From NCBI GenBank assembly GCA_016716275.1, contig JADJWR010000001.1:124001-188000 (forward strand): a stretch of 64,000 bases of DNA, given 5' to 3'. Under the pieces are notes generated by a model that saw only the letters and a program-made list of their open reading frames with translations, searched no databases and had not been told where the DNA came from. This stretch comes from Burkholderiales bacterium. Its GTDB lineage: Bacteria; Pseudomonadota; Gammaproteobacteria; Burkholderiales; Burkholderiaceae_F. Made by a program: the position numbers and the translations under genes. How positions within the stretch are numbered: the stretch's first letter is position 1; every line of letters starts with the position of its first letter. Positions 17,113 to 26,218 of this stretch are shown piece by piece.

Positions 17113-18075
17113 TCAGTAGCGGCCGTGCTGCTTGTAGATGTAGTTGGTCAGCTCGCTCTGCTGCATGAAGAGCTGGCGCTGGATCTGGTGCACGGCGCGG
17201 ACGATCGCCCGCATCACCCGGTAGACCAGGTGCGGGTCGGTGGCGAGCAACGCCTCGAGCTTCTCCCGTTCGAGGCCGAGCACGCGGGTGGCATCCATCG
17301 CCACCAGCGAGGCGTAGCGCCGGCTGCCGTCGAGCCACGACATCTCGCCGGCGAAGTCGCCGGCAGCCAGCGTGTTCAGCGTCACCTGCTCGGCCGTGCC
17401 GAAGCCCTTGATCACACCGAGCTTGCCGCTGACGATCAGGTGGAAGTGGTGGTCGTCGTCGTCCTCCTTGACCAGCACCTGGCCTTCCTTCATGTCGAGC
17501 AGCTGCATCGCGCCGGCGAGCCGGCGGCACTGTTCGTCGGTCAGTTCGACGGCGAGCTTCGAGGGTCGCAGCGCATCGAATATGAGCTGGTCGTTCATGG
17601 TCGGTTCCGGGGTCAGGGCAGCGGCAGGCGCCGCGGCTGCGGCGGGCACGGTCAGGATACGCTCGGCGCGTGCGACGTACGCATCGACCATCGTGTCGGC
17701 CATGCGCGCGAACACCGGCCCGGCCACGCGCTCGATGATCCGGTCGGCGAACTCGTAGGTCAGAGTGAACTCGATGCGGCAGGCCTGCGCGTTGAGCGGC
17801 GTCAAATGCCATTCGCCCTCGAACCGGCGCAGCGGCCCCTGCACCATGCGCAGCGCCAGCCACTCTGGCCGCCGCTTCGGGTTGCGGGTCTGCAGCGACA
17901 GCGTCAGCCCGGCCACCCGCATCGAGATGCGGGCGGCGACCAGCTCCTCGGTCCGCTCCAGGATCACCGCGTCGGTGCACCAGGGAATGAACTGCGGGTA
18001 GTGCTCGGCCTGCTCGATCAGATCGAACATCGACTCGGCCGGATACGGCATCAGCAGGGAGCGGCGGACCAGCAT
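17113..18075 (-). CDS. RatA/START-domain protein fused to a cyclic-nucleotide-binding domain
   Basis: 320 aa. Residues 1-145 match the RatA/COQ10 SRPBCC family (SLLMPYPAESMFDLIEQ, HYPQFIPWCTDAVIL, FEGEWHLTPL, IEFTLTYEFADRIIERV), known for lipid/quinone binding or as ribosome-association toxin. An 18-residue Ala/Pro linker follows. Residues 165-310 form a Crp-type cNMP domain (VLVKEDDDDHHFHLIVSGKLGVIKGF, AGDFAGEMSWLDGSRRYASLVAMDA) without a DNA-binding helix-turn-helix. The fusion is unusual. The ATG at 18075 gives the family N-terminus, although no ribosome site is visible; a separate start for the second domain (MNDQL, about 17598) is possible. Its upstream region holds two structured repeats. 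Confidence 0.75.
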   Translation of the reverse strand: MLVRRSLLMPYPAESMFDLIEQAEHYPQFIPWCTDAVILERTEELVAARISMRVAGLTLSLQTRNPKRRPEWLALRMVQGPLRRFEGEWHLTPLNAQACRIEFTLTYEFADRIIERVAGPVFARMADTMVDAYVARAERILTVPAAAAAPAAALTPEPTMNDQLIFDALRPSKLAVELTDEQCRRLAGAMQLLDMKEGQVLVKEDDDDHHFHLIVSGKLGVIKGFGTAEQVTLNTLAAGDFAGEMSWLDGSRRYASLVAMDATRVLGLEREKLEALLATDPHLVYRVMRAIVRAVHQIQRQLFMQQSELTNYIYKQHGRY

Positions 18076-18223
18076 GCGGCGCGGCGGTTGGCGGGCAGGC
18101 GCGAGGGTAGCGCGAGCCGGCGGGGACGGTATCGAGTCCCGGTCCTGGCGGTCGTGGTTGCCGAGGCCGAGGCAGGCGTTGAACCGGCGGCCTCGAATGC
18201 CGAGGTCGTCATCGCCGAGGCCA

Positions 18224-18317
18224 AGGCCGGCGGGTGGCCGCCTGCGCTCATGTCCCCCGCGTCGGACTTCGTCCGCCGCTCCTCCTCTACTTCGCTTCGG
18301 CGGCCACCCGCCGGCCT
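18224..18317 (+). repeat. Structured repeat, copy A
   Basis: Perfect 19-bp outer inverted arms enclose a 56-base core. The core reads CTCATGTCCCCCG, then an inner hairpin (CGGAC-TTC-GTCCG), then CTCCTCCTCTACTTCGCT. The same two conserved blocks occur in copy B in the opposite orientation, but outer arms and inner hairpin have different sequences in the two copies while keeping pairing. The 441-bp gap holding both copies has no gene. Confidence 0.8.
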
Positions 18318-18369
18318 CGGCGATCCGCCGTATCGGCCTGCTGCCCGCGCCGTGCAACGCGGCGCCACA

Positions 18370-18473
18370 ATCGCGACGCCGGGGCGCCCTGTGGAGCGAA
18401 GTAAAGGAGGAGACGCCTGCCAAAGGCAGGCGTCGGGGGACATGAGTGGAACAGGGCGCCCCGGCGTCGCGAT
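18370..18473 (-). repeat. Structured repeat, copy B (opposite orientation)
   Basis: Perfect 23-bp outer inverted arms (starting ATCGCGACGCC...) around a 58-base core that on the minus strand reads CTCATGTCCCCCG, a 10-bp perfect inner hairpin with TTT loop (GACGCCTGCC arm), and CTCCTCCTTTACTTCGCT. Conserved single-stranded blocks with changed but still paired stems are what a structured DNA or RNA element would show. It lies just downstream of mmsA. Confidence 0.8.
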
Positions 18474-18516
18474 CACGCCAGCCGGGATGGTGGCAATCAG
18501 CGTCTGGGCGGACGCG

Positions 18517-20031
<1,515 letters not shown>

Positions 20032-20040
20032 GGCGTCTTC

Positions 20041-21379
20041 CTAGTCGATCGACTGCAGCACGGCGCCGATCGTCTCCACCAGCTGGTCGATCTGCGACTT
20101 CTCGATCACCAGCGGCGGGCTCAGCGCCAGGATGTCGGCGGTGCAGCGCACCAGCGCGCCGGCATCGAAGCACCCGACGTGCGCTTCGAAACCGCGCCTG
20201 GCGGGCGCCCCGGCGCGCGGTTCCAGTTCGATGCCGCCGACCAGCCCGAGGTTGCGGATGTCGATCACGTGCCGCGCGCCCCGCAATGAGTGCAGCGCCT
20301 GCTCCCAGTAAGGCGCGATCTCGCGTGCCCGCTCGAACAGCCGCTCCTCCGCGTACAGCTTCTGGGTGGCGAGAACCGCCGCGCAGGCGAGCGGGTGTCC
20401 CGAGTAGGTGTAGCCGTGCAGGAACTCGATCGCGCCTTCGGGGGCGCCGTTGACGATGGCGTCATGGACCGCGTCGCTGGCCAGCACCGCGCCGAGCGGC
20501 ACCGCCGCGTTGTTGATCGCCTTGGCGCAGGTCAGGATGTCCGGCGTGATGCCGAAGTACTGCGCGGCGAACGGGCTGCCGAGGCGGCCGAAGCCGGAGA
20601 TCACCTCGTCGAAGATCAGCAGGATGCCGTGCCTGCGGCAGGTGGCGGCAAGCTTCTCGAGGTAGCCGGCCGGCGGCACCAGCACGCCGGCGCTGCCGGC
20701 CATCGGCTCGACGATCAGCGCGGCGATGTTGCTGGCGTCGTGGAAGGCGATCAGCCGGTCGAGTTCGTCGGCGAACTCGGCGCCGTGCGCCGGCTGACCC
20801 TTCGAGAACGCGTTGCGCGCCAGGTCATGGGTGGCGCGGATGTGGTCGACCCCAGCCATCATCGCCGGCCAGACCTTGCGGTTGCCGGGGATGCCGCCGG
20901 CCATCGTGCCGCCGATGTTCACACCGTGGTAGCCGCGCTCGCGGCCGATGACGATCCGCCGGCTCGGCTCGCCGCGCGCGCGGTGGTAGGCGAGCGCCAT
21001 CTTGATCGCCGTGTCGGCCGCCTCGGAGCCGGAGTTGACGAAGAACACGTGCCGCATGCCGGCCGGCGCGACGTTGGCGACCGCGGTGGCCGCCTCGAAG
21101 GCCACCGGATGGCCGACCTGGAACGGCGGCGCGTAATCCATCGTCGCCGCCTGCCGTTGCACCGCCTCGACGATCGGCTTGCGGTTGTGGCCTGCATTGA
21201 TGCACCACAGGCCGGCCGTGCCGTCGAGGATCTGGCGGCCGTCCGGCGTCCAGTAGTACATGCCTTCGGCGCGTGCCAGCAGGCAGGGGCGCGGCCTTGA
21301 ACTGGCGGTTGGCGGTGAACGGCATCCACCATTCGTCGAGCGACACCATGGTGCCGGTGAGCGGGTTCTCGAGCTTCAT
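20041..21379 (-). CDS. Omega-amino acid (beta-alanine) : pyruvate aminotransferase, one frameshift
   Basis: PLP-dependent class III transaminase, expected 445 aa. The N-terminus (MKLENPLTGTMVSLDEWWMP, ribosome site GGAGG) is in one frame and the rest, from EGMYYWTPDGRQILDGTAGLW onward, in another. One extra base near 21293, after residue 28 (FKA), explains the shift; deleting it restores a continuous protein. Catalytic lysine lies in CAKAINNAAVPLGAV, with the PLP aspartate in LIFDEVISGFGRLG. Everything downstream is intact, so a base-call error is likely; if real, only an N-terminally short form from 21261 could be made. Co-transcribed with mmsA. Confidence 0.85.
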
Positions 21380-21464
21380 TCGGGCCTCCGTTTCGGGGTT
21401 CGAGCGGCGCCGGTCCGCCGCCAGGCAGCCGGTTGAGTCGCGCCTGCGTGCCGGCCGGCGCCCG

Positions 21465-22016
21465 TCAGGGCGTGAGCCGGAACGAGTCGAAGAACGTCTC
21501 CAGCGCCTGCGGCGGGATCTCGCCTTCGGCGCCGAGGGCGACCAGCTGGAAAAGCCGATCATCGACCACGTACAGGCGCACCGCAAGTCGCGCCGGCCGG
21601 CCGCTGCCGGTCGTTCCGGCCGCCGAGAAGGACTGCGCGGCACGCAGCGTCCGCGCGCCGAGTCCGGCCGGCTTGCCGTCGTCGCCGGGCGCGGCCTCGT
21701 TTGCCTGCACGTTGCGCAGCAGCCCGTCGCGGAACCAGGCGAGCGTGGCGTCGAGAGCGGCGGGCGAATCGACCGCGAACGGCGGCAGGCGAACGCTGCC
21801 CACCGCGAACAGCGACGCGCCGACGCCGGTCGACAGCATGGTCATCTCGGCGCGCACCGGCCCGCCCGGGTGCGCGAAGCCGATCTCACGCACGGCCGTT
21901 TGCGGCCGGTCCGGCAGCGCGACGACGTAGCCTGCCTCCGGCTGCCGGTGCTCGCGCCAGTCGAAGCGCGGGCTGCAGGCGGCGGCCAGCGCAAGCACCG
22001 CCGCCGCGGCGACCAC
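21465..22016 (-). CDS. Putative lipoprotein of unknown function
   Basis: About 183 aa with an alanine-rich hydrophobic leader ending in a lipobox-like LALAAAC, so probably a lipoprotein. The remainder looks like a compact alpha/beta domain (PEAGYVVALPDRPQ, RLYVVDDRLFQLVALG, FFDSFRLTP), resembling small proteins with a DUF-type 'transmembrane/lipoprotein surface' pattern; I do not recognise the family. The start is uncertain: GTG at 22016 lacks a basic n-region, while a CTG at 22031 would add RPAR before the hydrophobic stretch. Both lie directly after the bTHX terminator. No ribosome site is seen for either. Confidence 0.6.
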   Translation of the reverse strand: MVAAAAVLALAAACSPRFDWREHRQPEAGYVVALPDRPQTAVREIGFAHPGGPVRAEMTMLSTGVGASLFAVGSVRLPPFAVDSPAALDATLAWFRDGLLRNVQANEAAPGDDGKPAGLGARTLRAAQSFSAAGTTGSGRPARLAVRLYVVDDRLFQLVALGAEGEIPPQALETFFDSFRLTP

Positions 22017-22032
22017 GCGAGCCGGTCGCAGG

Positions 22033-22059
22033 AAGAAAAAAGCCGGGTCGCCCCGGCTT
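22033..22059 (-). terminator. Rho-independent terminator after bTHX
   Basis: On the minus strand AAGCCGGG-GCGA-CCCGGCTT is followed directly by TTTT and TTC, 20 bases after the bTHX stop. This is the clearest intrinsic terminator in the window. Confidence 0.8.
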
Positions 22060-22078
22060 CGCGCGGCGCGCAGATCGC

Positions 22079-22207
22079 CTACTTGCGCGTGCGGGGAGCT
22101 CCCTTCGCCGCCCCCTCTTCCTTCTTCTTGACCCGGCCCGGCCGGGTCTTGCCGTAGCTGCCGTTGTAGATCTTGCCGCGCCGCGTGCGCAGGTCGCCCT
22201 TGCCCAT
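22079..22207 (-). CDS. 30S ribosomal protein bTHX
   Basis: 42-aa very basic protein beginning MGKGDLRTRRGKIYNGSYGK, matching the bTHX (THX) family found in the head of the 30S subunit of Thermus and of many betaproteobacteria. The conserved GKGD..T.RGKI..GSYGK.RP part covers the first 25 residues; the tail (KKKEEGAAKGAPRTRK) is a basic extension. ATG with GGAG ribosome site; followed by an intrinsic terminator, so probably its own transcript. Confidence 0.85.
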   Translation of the reverse strand: MGKGDLRTRRGKIYNGSYGKTRPGRVKKKEEGAAKGAPRTRK

Positions 22208-22306
22208 GGAATTCTCCGTCGTCCGGTTCTGCCTCGAGGGCAGCAAGTATATCGGCCGGCGCGGCTCCACCAGACTGCACGCGTACCCATCGCCAGCGAG
22301 CATCCC

Positions 22307-22648
22307 ATGGCCCTGGTCGTCTTCCGCTCCAAAGCCGCCGGCGAGATCTTCATGTTCGCCGAGACCGCGCGCCGCATCCTCGCCATCATCGGCAAGCAGG
22401 ACACGCCGCGCGGCGTGATCAGCGCCGAGCAGCTCGCCGACGCCCTTGCGCGGCTCACCGCCGCGGTCGATCAGGAAAAGGCGCAGATCGATCAGGCCCG
22501 CGAGGAGGCCGAGCAGGCGCAGCGGCGCGGCGAGCCCGGCGGGGAAGGCGCGCCGCAGCCGATCACGCTGGGACAGCGCGCCTATCCGCTGATCGAGATG
22601 CTGCGCGAAGCGCTGAAGAAGCGCGTCGACGTGACCTGGGGCGTGTGA
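22307..22648 (+). CDS. DUF1840 family protein
   Basis: 113-aa cytoplasmic protein of the betaproteobacterial DUF1840 family: N-terminal VVFRSKAAGEIFMFAETARRIL and GVISAEQLADALARL, a charged glutamine/glutamate-rich middle, and C-terminal LGQRAYPLIEMLREALKKRVDVTWGV. Function unknown. It is divergent from bTHX and 47 bases upstream of a diguanylate cyclase gene. Confidence 0.88.
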   Translation: MALVVFRSKAAGEIFMFAETARRILAIIGKQDTPRGVISAEQLADALARLTAAVDQEKAQIDQAREEAEQAQRRGEPGGEGAPQPITLGQRAYPLIEMLREALKKRVDVTWGV

Positions 22649-22695
22649 GAGCCGGCGCGGCGCGACGGATGCCGGCGACGGGAGACCCGCTGACC

Positions 22696-23871
22696 ATGAA
22701 GCCGGGCGCGATGGCCAAGGCCGGGCTGGTGCTGGCGGTCGCCCTGCTGCTGCTCGCCGGCGGCCTGTTCGCCGCCGGGGCGGCGAGAGACGACGCGGCG
22801 CTGGAGCAGCGCTACGTCCGCTCGCTGGCGCTGGCCGCGCGCGCCGTCGAGGCGCAGCGCGCCGCCGCCGGCATGTACGAACAACTGGCCAGGGTGACCG
22901 CACGCAGCGCCGAGGCCGGTGCCGCCGGGGCGCTCGGCAGCGAACTGCGCGGCCTCGCCGACAGCCTGCGCGAGCTGAGCGAGCGGCTGAACGCGCTGCG
23001 CGACGACGAGGCATCCGGGGCGCCGGCCGGCGGGTTCGCCGCTGCCTCGCAGGCAGCGGCGAGGCTGAACGACATCGCGGCGGAACTGCAGCGCGCCGGT
23101 GTGGCAGCCGACCCGGCCGGCCTGCGCCGCCGGCTGGCGGCGATCGGCGAAGGCGACCTGCGGCAGATCGATGCGCTGCTCGACTCGGCGCTGGCGGTGC
23201 AGCGCGCGCAGATCGACGAAGCGGCGCAGCAGGCGCGGCAGGCCGGCCGGCTGGCGAGGATCAGCGTGTTCGCCGCCGGCGCGCTGGCGCTGGCCCTTGG
23301 CGTCACGCTGACGCTGGTCGCCTGGCGCTCGCTGTCGGCCAACGCGTTGCTGATGGAGCAGCTGACGCAGCTGGCGCGCGAAGACGGGCTGACCGGCGTG
23401 GCCAACCGGCGCACGCTCGACGAACGGCTGCCGCAGGAGATGGCGCGCGCCGGCCGCCACAAGTACACGCTATCGGTGGTGATGATCGACCTGGACCACT
23501 TCAAGCGCTTCAACGACCGTCGCGGCCACGCCGCCGGCGATGAGCTGCTGCGCAATGCCGCGCAGGCCTGGCTGCGCCAGCTGCGGCCGAGCGACCTGCT
23601 GGCCCGCTACGGCGGCGAGGAGTTCACGCTGGTGCTGCCGGCCTGCGGCGAGGAGCAGGCCGAGCACATGGTCGAGCGGCTGCAGCCGCTGGTGCCGGAG
23701 CGGCAGACCTTCTCGGCCGGCATCGCCACCTGGAACGGCATGGACAGCGCGCAGGAACTGCTCGCCGCCGCCGACCGCGCGCTGCTGCAGGCAAAGCGCG
23801 GCGGCCGCAACCGGATCGTCATCTCCGGCCGCGAGCCGCAGATCTCGCTGCCGCTGCGTCTGGTCTCATGA
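22696..23871 (+). CDS. Membrane-bound diguanylate cyclase (GGDEF)
   Basis: Synthesises c-di-GMP. 391 aa: N-terminal helix (about 7-28), extracytoplasmic helical/coiled region to about 190, second helix (about 195-220), then a GGDEF domain from about 225 to 385. The active-site motif is RYGGEEF and an inhibitory I-site RPSD lies five residues before it, so product inhibition is expected. Metal-binding region: DLDHFKRFNDRRGHAAGD. Earlier GTG/ATG starts exist; the ATG at 22696 was chosen for its membrane signal anchor and GGGAG upstream. It directly precedes creB. Confidence 0.9.
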   Translation: MKPGAMAKAGLVLAVALLLLAGGLFAAGAARDDAALEQRYVRSLALAARAVEAQRAAAGMYEQLARVTARSAEAGAAGALGSELRGLADSLRELSERLNALRDDEASGAPAGGFAAASQAAARLNDIAAELQRAGVAADPAGLRRRLAAIGEGDLRQIDALLDSALAVQRAQIDEAAQQARQAGRLARISVFAAGALALALGVTLTLVAWRSLSANALLMEQLTQLAREDGLTGVANRRTLDERLPQEMARAGRHKYTLSVVMIDLDHFKRFNDRRGHAAGDELLRNAAQAWLRQLRPSDLLARYGGEEFTLVLPACGEEQAEHMVERLQPLVPERQTFSAGIATWNGMDSAQELLAAADRALLQAKRGGRNRIVISGREPQISLPLRLVS

Positions 23872-23898
23872 GGCGGCACTGAGCCGCTGCCTGGCGTC

Positions 23899-24629
23899 GT
23901 GAGCACCGCCATCCTGGTCGTCGAGGACGAACCGGCAATCGCCGACACGGTGGTCTACGCGCTGGCCACCGACGGCTTCGCGCCGCACTGGGTCGCCAGC
24001 GGCGAGGCGGCACTGGCGGCCGCCGCCGGCCAGACCTTCGCGCTGGCGATCGTCGACATCGGCCTGCCGGACCTCAACGGCTTCGAGCTGTTCCGCCGCC
24101 TGCAGGCGCGGCAGCCAGCGCTGCCGGTGATCTTCCTCACCGCGCGTTCCGGCGAGATCGATCGCGTGGTCGGGCTGGAGCTCGGCGCCGACGACTACGT
24201 CGCCAAGCCGTTCTCGCCGCGCGAGCTGGTGGCGCGCGTGCGTACCGTGCTGCGGCGGGCGCAGCGCCCGGCCGCACCGGCCGCCCGGCCGCACCGGCCG
24301 CGGCGGCTGCGACGGCCGCGGCGGCTGCGACGGCCGCGGCGGCGTTCGTGGTCGACGACGAGCGCAAGCTGATCCGCTTCCACGGCAGGCCGCTCGACCT
24401 GTCGCGCATCGAGTACCGCCTGCTCAAGGTGCTGGTCGAGCGCCCCGGGCGGGTCTTCTCGCGCGACGAGCTGATGGAGCGCGCCTGGGACGATCCGGCG
24501 GCCTCGTTCGACCGCACGGTCGACGCGCACGTCAAGACGCTGCGCGCCAAGCTGCGCGCGATCGCCCCGGACGAGGATCCGATCGTCACCCACCGGGGCA
24601 TGGGCTATTCGCTGCGGGAACAGGCTTGA
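23899..24629 (+). CDS. creB: CreB-like response regulator, one frameshift in the linker
   Basis: OmpR/PhoB-type regulator, expected about 243 aa. Receiver domain (residues 1-118): acidic pocket VVEDE, phospho-acceptor in IVDIGLPDLNGFELF, LTARS and AKPFSPRELVARV. Winged-helix DNA-binding domain (last 93 residues): LSRIEYRLLKVLVERPGRVFSRDEL and TVDAHVKTLRAKLR..HRGMGY. The domains lie in different frames; one base is missing near 24285 in a GC-rich tandem repeat. GTG start. The stop overlaps the TTG start of creC. Either a sequencing slip or repeat slippage; the two domains are otherwise complete. Confidence 0.82.
24269..24344 (+). repeat. 9-bp and 18-bp tandem repeats in the creB linker
   Basis: Units of CCGGCCGCA (one of them 8 bases long, which breaks the frame) followed by two exact copies of an 18-base unit starting CGGCGGCTGCGACGGCCG and a partial third. 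In the restored frame it encodes a Pro/Ala then Ala/Thr linker between receiver and DNA-binding domains. Such tracts are prone to slippage and to base-calling error. Confidence 0.75.
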
Positions 24630-26083
24630 GCCGTCGCAGCCGCGTCTTCATCGCCGTGTTCGTCGTCTACCTGGCGGCGGTCGGGCTGCTGCTGTACCGG
24701 GTCGCCACCGACATCGACCCGCGTTACCGCGAGTCGGCCGAGGAGTCGCTGGTCGACACCGCGCAGCTGCTGGCCACCCTGCTCGAGCGGCGCACCTTCA
24801 GCGGCGTGATCCCGACCGACGAGCTGGAGCGGACGCTGGCGCACCTGGCCGAGCGGCCGGTGTATGCGCGCATCTTCGACATCGAGAAGACCAGCGTCGA
24901 CCTGCACGTGTACGTCACCGACCGCAACGGCGTGGTGCTGTTCGACTCGCGCGGCCGCGACGCCGGCCGGAACTACCTCGACTGGCGCGACGTCAGGCTG
25001 ACGCTGGCCGGCGCCTACGGCGCGCGCACCACGCTGGCCGACGACGACAACACCGGCTCGGCGGTGATGTACGTCGGCGCGGCGATCCGCGAGCGCCGCG
25101 CCGGCGGCGAGGGCGGCGACGAGATCGTCGGCATGGTCAGCGTCGGCAAGCCGATCGAGTCGATCGCGCCGTTCATCGCCAACGCGCGCGCCAAGCTGCT
25201 GCAGGTGGCGCTGATCTCGGTCGGCGCGCTGCTGGCGGCGCTTGCCCTGGCGCTGATCTGGCTGCTGCGGCCGCTCGGCCTGCTCGGTGACATCTGGCGG
25301 GCGCTGCGCCACCAGGGCTCGCGCTCGTTCACGGCGCGCCTTCGCCTGATGGCGCACGCGCTGCGCGCCGCGGTGGCCGAGGCACGCGACGCGCTGGCCG
25401 GCCGCAGCTACGCCGAGCAGTACGTGCAGACGCTGGCGCACGAGATCAAGAGCCCGCTGGCGGCGATCCGCGGCGCCGCCGAACTGCTGCGCGAGCCGAT
25501 GTCGGAGGCGGCACGGGCCAGGTTCGCCGGCAACATCGTCGAGCAGGTCGGCCGCGCGCACGACCTGGTCGAGCGGATGCTGGAGCTCACCAGCCTCGAG
25601 CGACGCGGCTCGCTCGAGCGGGTCGAGCTGGTGTCGCTGGCGCAGGTGGTGCGCCTGGTGGTGACCGAGGCCGTGCCGATCGCCGAGCGCAAGCACATGC
25701 GCTTCGAGGTCGACGTGCCAGAGCCGCTGCTGGCCAGCGGCGACGCCTTCCTGCTGCAACGGGCGATCTCCAACCTGGTGCGCAACGCGATCGACTTCGC
25801 GCCGGCGCACTCGACGGTGGAGATCGCCGCCCGCGCGGCCGGCCGGCAGATCGCGCTGACCGTGCACGACTACGGACCGGGGCTGCCGCCGTATGCGGCG
25901 CGGCGGGTGTTCGAGAAATTCTTCTCGACCGCGCGGCCGGACAGCGGCAAGAAGGGCACCGGGCTGGGCCTGGCCTTCGTCAAGGAGGTCGCGGCGCTGC
26001 ACGGCGGCGTCGCGCGGCTGGACAACCACCCCGAAGGCGGCGCGGTGGCCACGCTGCTGCTGCCGCGCGCCACCGCCGCCTGA
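24626..26083 (+). CDS. creC: CreC-like sensor histidine kinase
   Basis: 485 aa inner-membrane kinase. TM1 about residues 8-27, periplasmic sensor to about 190 with CreC signatures (VYVTDRNGVVLFDSRGRDAGRNYLDWRDVRLTL, YGARTT, VMYVGA, GMVSVGKP), TM2 about 192-212. HisKA phospho-acceptor His in TLAHEIKSPLAAIRGAAELL near 275; HATPase boxes NLVRNAIDFAP, DYGPGLP and GTGLGLAFVKEV. TTG start overlapping the creB stop (TTGA). CreBC respond to cell-wall perturbation in gammaproteobacteria. Here no creD follows; instead the VIT/exosortase operon begins 135 bp downstream. Confidence 0.9.
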   Translation: MSRRSRVFIAVFVVYLAAVGLLLYRVATDIDPRYRESAEESLVDTAQLLATLLERRTFSGVIPTDELERTLAHLAERPVYARIFDIEKTSVDLHVYVTDRNGVVLFDSRGRDAGRNYLDWRDVRLTLAGAYGARTTLADDDNTGSAVMYVGAAIRERRAGGEGGDEIVGMVSVGKPIESIAPFIANARAKLLQVALISVGALLAALALALIWLLRPLGLLGDIWRALRHQGSRSFTARLRLMAHALRAAVAEARDALAGRSYAEQYVQTLAHEIKSPLAAIRGAAELLREPMSEAARARFAGNIVEQVGRAHDLVERMLELTSLERRGSLERVELVSLAQVVRLVVTEAVPIAERKHMRFEVDVPEPLLASGDAFLLQRAISNLVRNAIDFAPAHSTVEIAARAAGRQIALTVHDYGPGLPPYAARRVFEKFFSTARPDSGKKGTGLGLAFVKEVAALHGGVARLDNHPEGGAVATLLLPRATAA

Positions 26084-26104
26084 CGGCCTGACCGCCGCCG
26101 GCGG

Positions 26105-26131
26105 TTCATCGTTCCTTCACGTTTCGTTCGG
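26105..26131 (+). promoter_or_regulatory. cre-tag-like CreB binding site
   Basis: TTCAT-N6-TTCAC-N6-TTCGG. The known CreB/BlrA tag is TTCAC-N6-TTCAC; the first two half-sites differ from it by one base and a weaker third follows with the same spacing. It lies between creC and the VIT/exosortase operon, about 90-115 bases before the first start codon, where an activator site would be expected. Confidence 0.55.
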
Positions 26132-26218
26132 CGGTGCTTCGCACGCCGATCAAGTCGCGTGCGCACAGTCCGTCGCGAGCGCCGCCGCCGGGGCCGCGCC
26201 TCGGGAGGACCGCAAGCG

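Noticed and set aside
24269..24344. CRISPR-like array
   Set aside because: Units of 9 and 18 bp without spacers; coding tandem repeat in a linker.
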